A DNA stretch of 64,000 nt. Source: JBBRHQ01 sp963725315. GTDB taxonomy: Bacteria; Actinomycetota; Thermoleophilia; Solirubrobacterales; 70-9. The stretch is taken from NCBI GenBank assembly GCA_963725315.1, contig CAVRYA010000009.1, forward strand, positions 124,001-188,000. The letters are read 5' to 3'. The notes under the pieces were generated by a model. It ran no database searches and was not told the DNA's origin. It saw only the letters and a program-made list of their open reading frames with translations. Positions 34,371 to 42,466 of this stretch are shown piece by piece (position 1 is the first letter of the stretch; every line of letters begins with the position of its first letter). The position numbers and the translations under genes are program-made.

Positions 34371-35978
34371 GTGCTTTCGGGAAGGAATGGGAGGATCGTT
34401 TTCACGAGCGGGCGCGGCGCAACCGCGGGCGACGACTCGACCGCCCGTCTCTACCTGCGCCCCGTCATAGGCAGTACCGGCGTGGGAACCGTCTCGGCTC
34501 CGATCACCCCGCTCGGCGGGCAGAGCCGTCATGGAAGCTGGTCGCCCGACCGGACGAAGATCGTCCTCGCCAACGGCACCCCCGGGACGCCGGCCACCGA
34601 GGATTACGACCTGTTCGTGCGAGATCTGGTCTCCAACACGCTCACCGCGCTCGACGCCACCCAGGTCGGGGACAGCCTCAGCTCGGACCATCCCGCCTGG
34701 TCTCCGGACGGGACTCGGATCGCATACGAGCAGCAACCCGCCGACAACAGCGCCGACCGCAACATCATGGTCAAGACCGTCGGAACCTCGGCTGCGGCGG
34801 TGCCCCTGACCACCAGCTCCATAAGGGAATTCAAGCCGGCCTGGAGCCCCGACTCGAGCACGATCTACTACGCGAAGGAGAACTCGAGCCCGCAATACCT
34901 CGACATCGTCAAGCGGCCGGCAGGGGGCGGGGCAGAGACACCCGCGCAGGCGGCCAGCGGCATCGACGAGTATCAACCCTCGATCTCACCCGACGGGTCA
35001 AAGATGTGCTTCACGTTGCAAACCACTCCGGGGAACACGTCGACGGCTGAGATCTACACGGTCAACCTCGCGACCGGGACGGGCCTCACCAACATCTCGG
35101 ATGACCCCGCGCAGGGCGACATCAACTGCACCTGGTCGCCCGACGGGCAGTACATCGCCTACGTCAGCGGCACCTTCACCTCCGGCGCGCTGGTGATGAA
35201 GCGAGCCGACGACACCAGCCTTTCCCCCGTTCCACTCGAGGACGTCGCCGGCCACTTCGACGGCAACCCCGACTGGGCACCCGACGGCAGCCCCGACTGC
35301 CCCGACAGCACCGTCAGCACGACTCCGGGCACGCCGCTCACCATCGAGCTCGAGTGCACCGACACCGGCCCCGCCTATGAGCGCACCGACCCGAACGGCT
35401 TCGTCGCCAACGATGGTGGTCCGCTACACGGAACCACGAGCGATCACGCGCCGCTCGATAACCCGTCCACCGTCAAGTACACGCCGAACCCGGGCTTCAA
35501 GGGCACGGACAGGATCATCTTCAACAGCTTCGACGACTTTGGCTTCGGCACTGACACCGGGACCGTCACGATCAATGTCGGCAGTTGCTTTGGCGAGGCC
35601 GCGACCGTGGTCGGCACCGCGGGCCACGACGCCCTGAAGGGAACCCAGGGCCGCGACGTGATCGTCGCGCTCGGCGGCAAGGACACGGTCAGGTCCTTCG
35701 CCGGCAAGGACCTGATCTGCACCGGGAGTGGCAGGGACAAGGTCAAGGCCGGCGCCGGCAACGACAAGGCCACGGCGGGCGGCGGAGCGGACCGGGTTAT
35801 CGGCGCCGGGGGCCGCGACAGGCTCTATGGCCTGGGGGGCGCCGACCGCCTCTTCGGCGCCAAGGGCCGCGACAAGCTGTTCGGCAACAAGGGCCCCGAC
35901 CGCCTCAACGGCGGGCCACAGTCGGACCTCTGCAAGGGTGGCCCCGGCGGCGACACCGAGAAGCGCTGCGAGCGCTGA
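34371..35978 (+). CDS. Propeller protein with RTX-like repeats, signal peptide out of frame
   Basis: This frame gives 535 residues. Six TolB/PD40-type blades (WSPDRTKI, WSPDGTRIAY, WSPDSSTIYY, ISPDGSKMCF, WSPDGQYIAY, WAPDGSP) span about 1-310. An Ig/cadherin-like region (about 310-405) follows, then glycine-aspartate repeats like RTX calcium-binding repeats (about 410-530). The GTG at 34371 has no signal peptide, but from GTG 34298/34301 another frame encodes a good one (VRRLLVFGLVIAGSVVLAAA) that runs into SRGRAF, where the original frame likely continued as a PGRNGRI-type start. Two bases appear to be missing near 34375. The protein is probably secreted and Ca2+-binding. Confidence 0.8.
   Translation: MLSGRNGRIVFTSGRGATAGDDSTARLYLRPVIGSTGVGTVSAPITPLGGQSRHGSWSPDRTKIVLANGTPGTPATEDYDLFVRDLVSNTLTALDATQVGDSLSSDHPAWSPDGTRIAYEQQPADNSADRNIMVKTVGTSAAAVPLTTSSIREFKPAWSPDSSTIYYAKENSSPQYLDIVKRPAGGGAETPAQAASGIDEYQPSISPDGSKMCFTLQTTPGNTSTAEIYTVNLATGTGLTNISDDPAQGDINCTWSPDGQYIAYVSGTFTSGALVMKRADDTSLSPVPLEDVAGHFDGNPDWAPDGSPDCPDSTVSTTPGTPLTIELECTDTGPAYERTDPNGFVANDGGPLHGTTSDHAPLDNPSTVKYTPNPGFKGTDRIIFNSFDDFGFGTDTGTVTINVGSCFGEAATVVGTAGHDALKGTQGRDVIVALGGKDTVRSFAGKDLICTGSGRDKVKAGAGNDKATAGGGADRVIGAGGRDRLYGLGGADRLFGAKGRDKLFGNKGPDRLNGGPQSDLCKGGPGGDTEKRCER
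35617..35955 (+). repeat. Glycine-aspartate (RTX-like) repeat region
   Basis: About a dozen 9-residue-type units of the form GGxDx or GxGNDx (for example GAGNDKATAGGGADRV, LGGADRLFGAKGRDKL) are encoded here. In RTX proteins such units form a parallel beta-roll that binds Ca2+ outside the cell. The asparagine/aspartate ligands are partly replaced by Arg-Asp pairs (GRDRL, GRDKL), so Ca2+ binding may be weaker. Confidence 0.7.
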
Positions 35979-36049
35979 CCAGGAGTTTGTTCTAGGAAGC
36001 GAGGGCACCGTCCGCCGGCGAATCGCGCCGGAAGATACGTTCCCGGGGC

Positions 36050-37735
36050 ATGTCGCATCCCGTCCTCTTCGCCGTCGATGAAGACCCGCGTGCGCTTCGC
36101 GACGTCGAGCACGAGCTGCTCGATCGCTACTCGCGGAACTATCGCGTCGTCTGTGTGTCCTCGGTGGAGGAGGCGATCGCGGAGCTCGAGGCGCTTGCAG
36201 CCGCGGGGGAGGAGGTCGCGCTCGCTCTCGCCTCCCACCAGCTCGGCGAAACAACCGGAGGCGAGCTGCTGGGCAAGGTGCGGTCTCTTCACCCGCAAGC
36301 TCAGCGTGGGCTGGTGATCGAATGGCGCAGCTGGGGCGACGACCGAGCTGGCGAAGCCGTCTACCAGGCGATGGCGAGGCGGCAGATCGAGTTCTACGTG
36401 ATTCGGCCGTCGAGCTCGCCGGACGAGCTCTTCCACCAGTCTGTATCGACCTTTCTGCTCGAGTGGGCTCACGCACGTCGGTTGTCCCCGCATACCGTTC
36501 AGATCGTCAGCGACGCGTGGACCGGTCGGGCTTATGAGCTGAGGGAGGTTCTGGGCCGCTGCGCGCTCCCGCACGCGTTCCTTCCAGCCGGCTCGCCGCA
36601 AGGCAAGGAGCTGATCACGAAGGCCGGCGACGAGGCGGCGCTTCCCCTGGTGGTGTTCCCCAACGGCACTGCTCTCTCAGACCCGAGCAACATAGAGTTG
36701 GCGAGCGCCGCGGGCGCAACGATCGACCCCAACCGCCGTGATTTCGACGTGGTCATCATCGGGGCCGGGCCCGCTGGACTCTCGGCAGCGGTTTACGGCG
36801 CTTCGGAGGGGTTCCGCACGCTGGTCGTCGACAACGGCGGTATCGGCGGACAGGCCACCTCGAGCTCGCTGATCCGCAACTACCTCGGCTTTCCACGCGG
36901 CATCAGCGGCCGTCTGCTTGCAGAGCGTGCCTACGAGCAGGCCTGGATCTTCGGGGCAAAGTTTGCGTTCATGCACCACGCGATCTCAGTTCGGCGCGAG
37001 GGCGAGCGCCTCTACGTCCGCCTCTCAGACGGCGGCGAGGTGAACGCTCGAGCCGTCGTTCTTGCGGCGGGCGCCACCTATCGCAGAATCGGGGTCGCTG
37101 AGATCGAGGCGAAGGTCGGTGCCGGCGTCTTCTACAGCGGCCCCGCCTCGGAGGCGCCCGCAATGGCCGAGCGAGAGGTGTATGTGGTCGGCGGCGCGAA
37201 CTCGGCGGGCCAGGCGGCGCTGCACCTTGCGGAATACGCGAACCGGGTGACCCTCGTGATCCGGGCGGAGTCACTCGATATCGGCATGTCGCACTACCTT
37301 GCGCGGCAGGTCGAGGGGACTGCCAACCTGGATGTGCGTCTCGGGACCGAGGTCGTCGGCGGTGGAGGAGAGGGCTGGCTGGACCACCTGGTGCTCCGTC
37401 GGAAGGACAACGGAGCGACGGAGACGGTTGCGGCAGACGCGCTCTTCCTGATGATCGGCTCCCATCCGAACACGGACTGGCTGCCTGCCGAGATCGTGCG
37501 CTCGGACGCCGGGTTCGTTCTCACGGGATCGGACGTCGAGAAGGATGAGAACTGGCCACTCGAGCGCAGCCCGCTCCTACTCGAGAGCACCATGCCCGGT
37601 GTCTTCGCCGTGGGTGATGTCCGGCACGGGTCGATGAACCGAGTCGCCTCCGCTGTCGGCGAGGGGTCGATCGCGATCAGACTGGTCCATGAGCTCCTTG
37701 AGGCTGAGCAGATTTGGCCCCACCAGCGAGTCTGA
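36050..37735 (+). CDS. Fused response-regulator/thioredoxin-reductase-like flavoprotein
   Basis: This 561-residue protein has a receiver-like domain (about 1-120), a thioredoxin/glutaredoxin-like middle domain (about 145-230) and a thioredoxin-reductase-type FAD/NAD(P) domain (FDVVIIGAGPAGLSAAVYGASEG near 235, FAVGDVRHGS near 515). Two catalytic features are missing. The receiver has Ser-His where the phospho-acceptor Asp should be (LALASHQLG), and the reductase has no CXXC (the NAD(P) strand reads YVVGGANSAGQAAL). Fused proteins of this kind are known in bacteria and generally lack the disulphide, so electrons probably go from NAD(P)H via FAD to another acceptor. The ATG at 36050 has no strong ribosome site. 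Confidence 0.87.
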   Translation: MSHPVLFAVDEDPRALRDVEHELLDRYSRNYRVVCVSSVEEAIAELEALAAAGEEVALALASHQLGETTGGELLGKVRSLHPQAQRGLVIEWRSWGDDRAGEAVYQAMARRQIEFYVIRPSSSPDELFHQSVSTFLLEWAHARRLSPHTVQIVSDAWTGRAYELREVLGRCALPHAFLPAGSPQGKELITKAGDEAALPLVVFPNGTALSDPSNIELASAAGATIDPNRRDFDVVIIGAGPAGLSAAVYGASEGFRTLVVDNGGIGGQATSSSLIRNYLGFPRGISGRLLAERAYEQAWIFGAKFAFMHHAISVRREGERLYVRLSDGGEVNARAVVLAAGATYRRIGVAEIEAKVGAGVFYSGPASEAPAMAEREVYVVGGANSAGQAALHLAEYANRVTLVIRAESLDIGMSHYLARQVEGTANLDVRLGTEVVGGGGEGWLDHLVLRRKDNGATETVAADALFLMIGSHPNTDWLPAEIVRSDAGFVLTGSDVEKDENWPLERSPLLLESTMPGVFAVGDVRHGSMNRVASAVGEGSIAIRLVHELLEAEQIWPHQRV

Positions 37736-37879
37736 TCCTCGATCCCCAAGCTCAGGCTGATTCGTTACGGCCGGATTCGCTCGCTCAGGGCGACTCATCG
37801 GATCCTCCATCGTGGGGCAAAGGCGAATCCCGAGCGAAACGCGGGCGTTGACCGTCGACTAGGTTGCCCACAGGCGGAG

Positions 37880-38755
37880 ATGGCCATCAGCCAAGAACTC
37901 GGCGAGCGCACCACTTTGGAGCTGCCGGCGGGCAGGCTCGAGTACCGCGAGCGAGGCAGCGGCGCTCCGCTTGTCTTCGTGCACGGCGCCGCGGTCAACG
38001 GCGATCTCTGGCGCAACGTGGCGCCGGAGTTGGCGACGGAGCACCGCTGCATCGTCCCCGATCTGCCCCTCGGGGGACACACCCTGCCGCTGGAAGCGGA
38101 GCCGGACCTCTCGCTCTTCGGACTCGCTGAGATTCTCGCGACCTTCATCGAAGCACTGGATCTGAGCGAAGTGACATTGGTGGCGAACGATACGGGGGGA
38201 GCTATCTCACAGGCGCTCGTCGCCAGCCGGCCGGAACGGATCAGCCGACTCGTGCTCACGTCCTGCGATGCGTTCAGCAACTACCCGCCGAAGGCGGTGG
38301 CATACCTGAAGCCGACGGCGCGCCTGCCCCCCGCGATGTGGCTTCTGTTGCAGGCGGTGCGCCTGCGGCCGATCCAGCGCCTTCCGATCACGTATGGCTG
38401 GGCCACGCACGCACCGGTCGAGCCTCGAATTATGCACTCCTACCTGACCGCGGTGCGGACCAATCCGGCAGTGCGCCGCGACTTCACCCGCTTCCTGCGG
38501 GCGGCGGATCATCGCCACATGCAACACGCCTCCGAGGGCATCGCAAGCTTCGATCGGCCGGCCCTCGTGGTATGGGGAGCCGACGACCGGTTCTTTCCCC
38601 GCGAGCACGGCCGCCGCCTCGCCGGACTGCTACCGGGGGGGCGCTTCGAGCTGATCGAGAACTCGCGCACGTTCATCCCCGAGGACCAGCCCAACCGGCT
38701 GGTCGCAATGGTCGGGGAGTGGTTGGGCATGTTTCCGGGTCTCGAAAACGGTTAG
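37880..38755 (+). CDS. Alpha/beta hydrolase with Asp-type nucleophile position
   Basis: This 291-residue hydrolase fold has HGAAVNGDLWRN after strand 3 and a nucleophile elbow reading VANDTGGA, so Asp stands where serine hydrolases have Ser. This is the arrangement of haloalkane and fluoroacetate dehalogenases. An acid is present in WGADDRFFP. The segment where the catalytic His should be reads ENSRTFIPEDQP and has no His. It may be a dehalogenase relative with changed chemistry, or inactive. It is a single gene with a weak start context. Confidence 0.82.
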   Translation: MAISQELGERTTLELPAGRLEYRERGSGAPLVFVHGAAVNGDLWRNVAPELATEHRCIVPDLPLGGHTLPLEAEPDLSLFGLAEILATFIEALDLSEVTLVANDTGGAISQALVASRPERISRLVLTSCDAFSNYPPKAVAYLKPTARLPPAMWLLLQAVRLRPIQRLPITYGWATHAPVEPRIMHSYLTAVRTNPAVRRDFTRFLRAADHRHMQHASEGIASFDRPALVVWGADDRFFPREHGRRLAGLLPGGRFELIENSRTFIPEDQPNRLVAMVGEWLGMFPGLENG

Positions 38756-38839
38756 GCGTCCTAAGGAGTTGAGCGGCTGGCACAGTGGCAGAGCCACTCC
38801 CGCCTTACTCTGCATCGCGCGGCGCGAAAGGAGAGGACG

Positions 38840-39577
38840 ATGGCCGAGCACAAGATAGGAACGCAGGAAGAATGGCAGGCGGCACGCGACGAGCTGGCGA
38901 AGCTCGAGGCGGAACAAGCGCAGCGCAACCAGGAAATCAAACGGAAGCGGCGGGAGCTCCCCTGGGTCCCGGTGGAGAAGGAATACGAGTTCGACACCGA
39001 GGACGGCAAGAAGACGCTCGCCGAGGTCTTCGACGGCCGCTCTCAGCTGCTTGCCTACAACATCATGTATGGCCCCGACTACGAGCTCGGAGCCTGCCCC
39101 GGGTGCACGAACCTGGCCGATGGTTTCGACGGCGTGGTGCTCCACTTGAACAAGCGCGACGTGACCTTCGTCTGCTTCTCGCGCGCTCCGATCGATCGGC
39201 TGGTCGCCTACAGGGACCGGATGGGGTGGCAGTTCCCGTATGTGTCCACCAACGGGACCGATTTCCCTTTCGAATTCGGACTCGCGATCAGAGATGAACA
39301 GGCGCAGCAGATCCCCGAGGTCAGGGAGATGATCGAGAACCCGCCGGAATGGCTCCAGTTCTGGTCGAAGCAGATCGGCGCCGAGCTCAAGGACGGGCTG
39401 CGCGAGGGACCCGGCTACATCGCGTTCGCGCGCGAGAACGGCACCGTGTACCACACCTACACAGTGATGGCTCCCGACCCCTTCGTAGCCCCATACTTCT
39501 CGTTTCTGCTCGATCGGGCGCCCAAGCCCCAACCCGACGAGCCGCTCAACTACCGTAAGGACGAGTACCCGGACTGA
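38840..39577 (+). CDS. DUF899 family thioredoxin-like protein
   Basis: This 245-residue protein belongs to the DUF899 family: after an N-terminal coiled helix comes RELPWVPVEKEYEFDTEDG, then FDGRSQLLAYNIMYGPDY and CPGCTNLADGFDG, followed by FVCFSRAPIDRL. The fold is thioredoxin-like and CPGC (near residue 92) sits where the active-site cysteines would be. The biological role of the family is not established. A strong AAAGGAGAGGACG precedes ATG 38840. The ligase gene begins 7 bases after its stop, so the two are probably co-transcribed. Confidence 0.88.
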   Translation: MAEHKIGTQEEWQAARDELAKLEAEQAQRNQEIKRKRRELPWVPVEKEYEFDTEDGKKTLAEVFDGRSQLLAYNIMYGPDYELGACPGCTNLADGFDGVVLHLNKRDVTFVCFSRAPIDRLVAYRDRMGWQFPYVSTNGTDFPFEFGLAIRDEQAQQIPEVREMIENPPEWLQFWSKQIGAELKDGLREGPGYIAFARENGTVYHTYTVMAPDPFVAPYFSFLLDRAPKPQPDEPLNYRKDEYPD

Positions 39578-39584
39578 CCCAGCG

Positions 39585-40523
39585 ATGTCGGCGTCAGCGC
39601 CGCCGTCGAGCGACGAGCGCATTGAAGCCATGAAGCTCAGCGGCAGCGACCTGATGAAGGCGGTGCTGACCGATGCGCCGTTCGACGAGCCGGGATGGAT
39701 CTTCGAGCGCAAGTTCGACGGCATCCGCTGCCTGGCGATCAAGCGCGGCGGGCGCGTTCGGCTGCTCTCGCGCAACGATCTGGACCTGGGAGAGCGTTTC
39801 CCATCGATCGCTGCCGCGGTGGCCACGCTCGACGCCGACGACTTCGCGCTCGATGGCGAGGTGGTCGCGCTGGAGCGCGGCTTCAGCGGTCTGGCCCACG
39901 GCGGGCCGCGCGCCTACTTCGTATTCGACGCGCTCGGGCTCGCCGGCGAGGACCTGCGCGACCTGCCGCTGACTGAGCGCAAGCAGCGCGTACGTGCTCT
40001 CGGCCTGCAGACACCGCTGCACCCGAGCAAGCGGCTCGAGGGCAATGGCCGGACGCTGTTCGAGCGCGCCTGCCGCGACGGCTGGGAGGGGCTGATCGCC
40101 AAGCGTGCCGACAGCCCATACGTCGGGCGCCGCTCGCGCAACTGGCTGAAGATCAAATGCACCCACCAGCAGGAGCTCGTCATCGGCGGCTACACCGAGC
40201 CGCAGGGCAGCCGCACCGGTTTCGGGGCGCTTCTGCTTGGCCATTACCGCGATGGCGCGTTGGTCTATGCCGGCAAGGTCGGCACCGGGTTCGACCGCGC
40301 CCTGCTGGACGAGCTCACCCCGCGCCTGGGGGCGCTGCGCCAGGACTCCTCGCCGTTCGGCGAGGGCGACCCGCCGCATCTGCGCGTCACGTGGGTGCGA
40401 CCCGAGCTGGTCGCGCAGGTCGCCTTCAGCGAGTGGACAGCGGACGGCCGGCTCCGCCATCCGAGCTTCGTTGGCCTGCGCGACGACAAGGCTGCGCGGG
40501 AAGTCGTCCGCGAGGACGTTTAA
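39585..40523 (+). CDS. ATP-dependent DNA ligase, stand-alone LigD-type
   Basis: This 312-residue enzyme has the adenylation motif around the catalytic Lys in ERKFDGIRC (near residue 43), motif III FVFDALGL, motif IV EGLIAKRADSPY, motif V RNWLKIKC and a C-terminal OB-fold domain (YAGKVGTGFD, then RVTWVRPELVAQVAFSEWT). The sequence matches the ligase module of bacterial NHEJ LigD proteins but lacks the polymerase and phosphoesterase domains, and no ku gene is nearby. It seals nicks or double-strand breaks using ATP. It follows the DUF899 gene closely. Confidence 0.9.
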   Translation: MSASAPPSSDERIEAMKLSGSDLMKAVLTDAPFDEPGWIFERKFDGIRCLAIKRGGRVRLLSRNDLDLGERFPSIAAAVATLDADDFALDGEVVALERGFSGLAHGGPRAYFVFDALGLAGEDLRDLPLTERKQRVRALGLQTPLHPSKRLEGNGRTLFERACRDGWEGLIAKRADSPYVGRRSRNWLKIKCTHQQELVIGGYTEPQGSRTGFGALLLGHYRDGALVYAGKVGTGFDRALLDELTPRLGALRQDSSPFGEGDPPHLRVTWVRPELVAQVAFSEWTADGRLRHPSFVGLRDDKAAREVVREDV

Positions 40524-40545
40524 TGGCCCCGGCTCCGCGTCCGGA

Positions 40546-42429
40546 TCAGGCAATCAGCGAGCGCGCGCCCGCGGCCCGCACGGCCCTCGACAAGGTCTCG
40601 ATGTCGTAGGCGCCTGCGTGGCGACGACCGTTGATGAAGAAAGTGGGCGTCCCGGACACTCCGCTGCGGTCAGCCGAATCGACGTCCTCTTCGACCCGCC
40701 CCGCCCCCTCGCTCCGGCGAAGGTCCTCGTGGAAGCGCTCCAGGTCGAGCCCGAGTTGCTCGGCGTAGCCCCCGAGATCGCGCAGGTGAAGGGCATCCTG
40801 GTGTGAGAGCAGCAGGTCGTGCATCTCCCAGAATGCGTCCTGGTTAGCCGCCGCCTCGGAGGCCTCGGCGGCGAGCTGCGCGTTGGGATGCACGTCGGAG
40901 AGGGGGAGGTGGCGCCACACGTAGCGGACGTCCGTGAAATCGGAGAGGACCTCGCGCACCACGGGCTCGGCGCGACCGCAGTAGGGGCACTCCAGGTCGC
41001 CGTACTCGACCAGCGTGACCGCGGCCTCCCGCGGGCCACGGATGTGGTCACGGTCGGGGTCGACGGGGACCGCGAGGTCAACGATGCTCGGCGCTGTCCC
41101 GAACAGCGCGCGGATCCGGGTTCGACGCGACATCAACCGCGTGGACTGCAGGATCAGCCAGGTCAGAAAAGGAGCCACGATCACCGTGCTCAGCACCCCC
41201 AGCTTCACCTGGCGCAGCTCGAGGCCCTTGAGCGCGACCGAAGCGACGAGGATCGAGACCGTGAATCCGATCCCCGCGATCGTGCCTCCCCCCGCCACGG
41301 CGGCCCAGCCGACCGGGGGGCGCAGGCGGACGCGGCTCGCCGCGGAAACCAGCCAAGACATGGCGGTGATACCCAGCGGCTTCCCAAGCACCAGGGCGAC
41401 GAGGATGCCAAGGGTCACCGGCGACGTGTAAGCGTTAGAGAGAAAGTCGCTGTTGATCGCGATGCCAGTGTTGGCGAGCGCGAACAAGGGAACGATCACG
41501 TAGCTGGCCCAGGGGTGGTAGATGCGCTGCAGCCGTTCATTTGGCGGCACCGCGGCCCGCAGCCCGCGGCGTGCCGAGCGCTCCAGCTCCGGAGTCGGCT
41601 GCTCGCGAAAGCTTCGGAAGCGATCGGTGGCGGTCTCCAGTTGGTCCCGCTCGATGGGGTAGGCCCAGACGATCAGCCCGGAGACGAGCCCGAGGACGAT
41701 CGGGTCAACCCCCGACTCATACAAAGGCACCCAGGCCGCGACGCCTAGCAAGAAGTACATCGGACCGCCGCGGATCCGAAGCGAAAGGAGCACGCCGATC
41801 ACGGCGAAGATGCCGATCGCGATCGCAAGCGGCACGACGTCGACCCCCTCGCTGTAGACGAAGACGATCACCGCGAGCGCGACGAAGTCGTCGAGGACGG
41901 TGATCGTCAGCAGAAAGACTCGTAGGCGGGCGGGAAAGCGGTTGCCGATCAGCCCGAGGACCCCGAGCGCGAGGGCGGTATCGGTCGAGATCGCGACGCC
42001 CCAGGCGTAGGCCGCATGCTCGCCCGCGTTGATGGCGAGGAAGATCAGCGCCGGGAGAATCATCCCGCCGAGCCCGGCGAGCACCGGCAGCATCAGCCGC
42101 CTGCGCTCGCGCAGCTCCCCGACGTCGAACTCCCGCCGAAGCTCCAGCCCGACAACGAGGAAGAAGAAGGTCATCAGCCCGTTGTTGATCCATCCGCGCA
42201 GGCTCTGCGAGATGCCCTCCTCGCCGATTCTGACCGCCAGGCGTGTGCGCCAGAGATCCTCGTAGGCGGAGTGGTCGATGTTCGCCCAGGCGAGGGCCAC
42301 CACGACCGCACCGATCAAGACGATCGCGCTGCTGCTCTCGGTGCGAACGAACTCCCGCAGGGGGGTCTGCAGGTGGCGGACCCATGCGGTCCGCTCGCTG
42401 AAGCCTGAACGCGACGCCCCGTTGCTCAT
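40546..42429 (-). CDS. nhaA: NhaA Na+/H+ antiporter fused to a thioredoxin/DsbA-like domain
   Basis: This 627-residue fusion begins with an NhaA antiporter of about 12 helices (residues 1-430). It includes NNGLMTFFFLVVGLE, the cation-binding aspartates in ISTDTALALG and TVLDDFVALAV, and helix XI-like VAGGGTIAGIGFTVS. After a linker comes a DsbA/thioredoxin-type domain (about 460-620) with CPYC at C481/C484 and the cis-proline SGVSGTPTFF. The antiporter half expels Na+ using the proton gradient. The redox domain suggests disulphide or redox control of transport; such fusions occur in several bacterial groups. ATG 42429 is preferred over a TTG at 42432. Confidence 0.92.
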   Translation of the reverse strand: MSNGASRSGFSERTAWVRHLQTPLREFVRTESSSAIVLIGAVVVALAWANIDHSAYEDLWRTRLAVRIGEEGISQSLRGWINNGLMTFFFLVVGLELRREFDVGELRERRRLMLPVLAGLGGMILPALIFLAINAGEHAAYAWGVAISTDTALALGVLGLIGNRFPARLRVFLLTITVLDDFVALAVIVFVYSEGVDVVPLAIAIGIFAVIGVLLSLRIRGGPMYFLLGVAAWVPLYESGVDPIVLGLVSGLIVWAYPIERDQLETATDRFRSFREQPTPELERSARRGLRAAVPPNERLQRIYHPWASYVIVPLFALANTGIAINSDFLSNAYTSPVTLGILVALVLGKPLGITAMSWLVSAASRVRLRPPVGWAAVAGGGTIAGIGFTVSILVASVALKGLELRQVKLGVLSTVIVAPFLTWLILQSTRLMSRRTRIRALFGTAPSIVDLAVPVDPDRDHIRGPREAAVTLVEYGDLECPYCGRAEPVVREVLSDFTDVRYVWRHLPLSDVHPNAQLAAEASEAAANQDAFWEMHDLLLSHQDALHLRDLGGYAEQLGLDLERFHEDLRRSEGAGRVEEDVDSADRSGVSGTPTFFINGRRHAGAYDIETLSRAVRAAGARSLIA

Positions 42430-42466
42430 CAAGCGCTTCGGTCCGCAGCCGGGCTCAGCGACCGGA

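Noticed and set aside
35617..35955. DNA direct-repeat array
   Set aside because: The periodicity comes from the encoded glycine-aspartate protein repeats, not from a repeated DNA unit.
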